A stretch of DNA of 34,831 bases from Fibrobacterota bacterium (lineage in GTDB: Bacteria > Fibrobacterota > Fibrobacteria > UBA5070): NCBI GenBank assembly GCA_029557215.1, contig JAKPQQ010000294.1:1-34831 (forward strand), written 5' to 3'. Shown here in pieces: positions 33,597-34,831 of this stretch. Each line of letters begins with the position of its first letter. The stretch's first letter is position 1. The translations under genes and the position numbers were made by a program. The notes below the pieces were generated by a model. That model saw only the letters and a program-made list of their open reading frames with translations, had not been told where the DNA came from and ran no database searches.

Positions 33597-33618
33597 GGGA
33601 CGCAAAATTTTGCGTCCC
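33597..33618. repeat. 22-bp perfect palindrome (REP/MITE-like)
   Basis: Arms of 11 bases (33597-33607 and 33608-33618) with core GCAAAATTTTGC; an outer GTGG...CCAC adds four pairs after a one-base bulge. Short palindromes with this GACGCAAAATTTTGCGTC core are dispersed in many genomes. The stretch 33435-33720 has no gene that I can support besides this. Confidence 0.85.
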
Positions 33619-33720
33619 TCCACCGATTGGGCGGGGCCGGGCTGCCTGCCAAGCCTCGGCTGCGCCGGGGTCTTGGCCCTTTCGGGCGGCATCCCTGGCG
33701 CGGGAACAAAGCGGCAAATC

Positions 33721-34704
33721 TCAGCGCGACACGGCCTTTCCCGCCGCCGTAGCGCGGTACTTCTGGAGACGGCTGTTGGGCTTGTCGGGCAGTGTGAATT
33801 CGACCAGGCCCTGCTCCATGGCGGGGGCGAGATACAAGGCGCGGAAGCTCTTGCGATCGGACAATCCCAGTTTTTCCTGCAAGTGAGCGCGATCCAACTC
33901 CCGGGACCCTATCGCCTTTAGCAACGCTGCGACTTGGGGGGTGACTTGAGGGGCAACTTGGGGGGTGAGTGTTTGAACGATGGCCCGCAGCATGAATTCG
34001 ATGAATGGCGCACAATCGGCAGCCTTGTCCGATACTCCCAAACTGGCGTAGTAGGATTCCTGGTGGTCGCGAACCACCGATTCCAATGGAAGATCGGCGA
34101 ACACCGGCTTCCATTTCGACAAAGCCAGCGTCTGCCAGAGGCGCCCCAGGCGACCGTTGCCGTCGGCGAAGGGATGGATGAACTCCAGTTCGTAATGGAG
34201 CACGCAGGAGGCTACCAGAGGATGCTCCTTGGTCTTCTTCGACCATTCCAGAAGATCATCGACCAAAGCAGGCACCCTCATGGCCGGCGGCGCCATGTGG
34301 ACCACGCGAGAACCTTGAACCACCCCTACACCCTTGGAACGGAATCGGCCGGGACATTCGACCAGTCCTTCCATCAGCACCCGATGCGCTTCGAGCAAAT
34401 CCTTCCGCGAAGCAGGATTCCAGTTGGACAGTTTCTGGTAGGCGTTCGAGGCGTTCTTGACCTCCAGGATTTCCCGTTGGGAGCCACGCACGCGCTTTCC
34501 TTCCAGGATCGCCGTGACCTGCTCCAAGGAGAAGGTGTTCTGCTCGATCTGAAGCGTGGCCTGTATGGTGCGGATGCGATTTTCCTTGCGCAGCCTTGGT
34601 GCGACTCGCTCCTGCTCCCCCATCAAACGACCCACCGCCTCCGCGGCGTCGGCAAGAAGCCGCACGATCGTTGGCGTCAAGGTGTAGGGAGGGGTGTAGC
34701 CCAT
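33721..34704 (-). CDS. Fic-family AMP-transferase with C-terminal winged helix
   Basis: 327 residues. The Fic core motif HPFADGNGRLGR has the catalytic His177, Asp181, Asn183 and Arg185. The N-terminal inhibitory helix motif (S/T)xxxE(G/x)N appears as TLQIEQN with Thr50, Glu54 and Asn56, so this is a self-inhibited class II protein. The N-terminus YTPPYTLTPTIVRLL is typical of the DUF4172/Fic_N group. After the Fic fold there is a TPQV-APQV-TPQV linker made of three 12-bp repeats (33933-33967) and a winged helix (LLKAIGSRELDRAHLQ). Fic proteins AMPylate target proteins, in this class often as regulators or toxins. The Shine-Dalgarno is weak. Confidence 0.9.
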   Translation of the reverse strand: MGYTPPYTLTPTIVRLLADAAEAVGRLMGEQERVAPRLRKENRIRTIQATLQIEQNTFSLEQVTAILEGKRVRGSQREILEVKNASNAYQKLSNWNPASRKDLLEAHRVLMEGLVECPGRFRSKGVGVVQGSRVVHMAPPAMRVPALVDDLLEWSKKTKEHPLVASCVLHYELEFIHPFADGNGRLGRLWQTLALSKWKPVFADLPLESVVRDHQESYYASLGVSDKAADCAPFIEFMLRAIVQTLTPQVAPQVTPQVAALLKAIGSRELDRAHLQEKLGLSDRKSFRALYLAPAMEQGLVEFTLPDKPNSRLQKYRATAAGKAVSR

Positions 34705-34761
34705 GGAGCGACTCGCAAGGTTGAAGGATCGACTCGAAATCGAATCTACAACAAACGGTTC

Positions 34762-34790
34762 ATCTTGGGGGGTGACTTGGGGGGCAAACC
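34762..34790 (-). repeat. Extra TPQV-type repeat fragment upstream of the Fic gene
   Basis: The minus strand reads APQVTPQ, made of two of the same 12-bp units found inside the Fic gene. A TAG at about 34802 and the lack of a start codon show it is not part of that gene. It is likely the tail of another degenerate Fic or COG2865 gene. The remaining bases to the window end carry nothing I can name. Confidence 0.55.
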
Positions 34791-34831
34791 GTAGCTTGAT
34801 CTAGGCGAACACGAATGATGACATTTCAAGG

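Noticed and set aside
1-34831. CRISPR arrays, rRNA, tRNA, prophage or transposase genes
   Set aside because: No regularly spaced repeats, no RNA-gene signatures and no transposase, integrase or capsid-like proteins were seen on either strand.

Overview
The window reads as a chromosomal segment of a high-GC, free-living or host-associated Gram-negative bacterium. Supporting signs are lipoprotein signal peptides, an outer-membrane polysaccharide exporter with six SLBB domains, a secreted glycoside hydrolase and a type VI-type lipase effector. The mix of genes would suit Fibrobacterota or another deep FCB/delta-like lineage, but nothing here (no rRNA, no tRNA) fixes the taxon.

Layout. (1) 1-2850: a large modular DUF2235/Tle1-like lipase with OmpA-like and peptidoglycan-binding modules, overlapped by a small lipoprotein that may be its immunity partner. 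(2) 2958-5634: nadB (minus) divergent from a ModA-like periplasmic binding protein. (3) 5689-11357: a complete five-gene oligopeptide/dipeptide ABC transporter operon (SBP, two permeases, two ATPases), every junction a GTGA or ATGA overlap. (4) 11354-13588: a convergent SLBB polysaccharide export gene. Its stop codon interlocks with that of the last ABC gene, and its intrinsic terminator lies antisense inside that gene. (5) 13665-15466: a small coiled-coil protein divergent from scpB and a KynB-like metal-dependent cyclase. (6) 15474-20647 (minus): a tightly packed operon of unknown OM-type protein, pyrC, manC, cobS and an MFS transporter. (7) 20701-24763: a small unknown gene, a GH16 glucanase broken by a 61-bp duplication/insertion, a pentapeptide-repeat protein, and an AT-richer secreted orphan bracketed by two copies of the pentapeptide gene's 3' end. 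(8) 24832-27870 (minus): a MerR-methyltransferase fusion overlapping rsgA, and a periplasmic glutathione peroxidase. (9) 28126-34831: an accessory region with a lipoprotein of unknown function, gene remnants, a DUF4143 ATPase, an AbiE locus with intact antitoxin and broken toxin, a DUF1016-N protein and a Fic protein. It also carries long perfect palindromes of REP/MITE type.

Two themes stand out. First, several genes at the head of transcription units have a TANNNT -10 box ending 6 nt (once 7 nt) before the ATG and no Shine-Dalgarno, whereas genes inside operons mostly have Shine-Dalgarno motifs or ATGA overlaps; this points to leaderless transcription as a regular mode here. Second, the right-hand 6 kb looks like a decaying toxin-antitoxin/defence island. 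The same protein families recur as fragments (DUF1016-N, Fic C-terminal domain, TPQV repeats), and breakpoints coincide with palindromes or frameshifts.

Start sites were chosen by eye from Shine-Dalgarno motifs, overlaps and family lengths. All family calls come from recognisable motifs, not from a database search.
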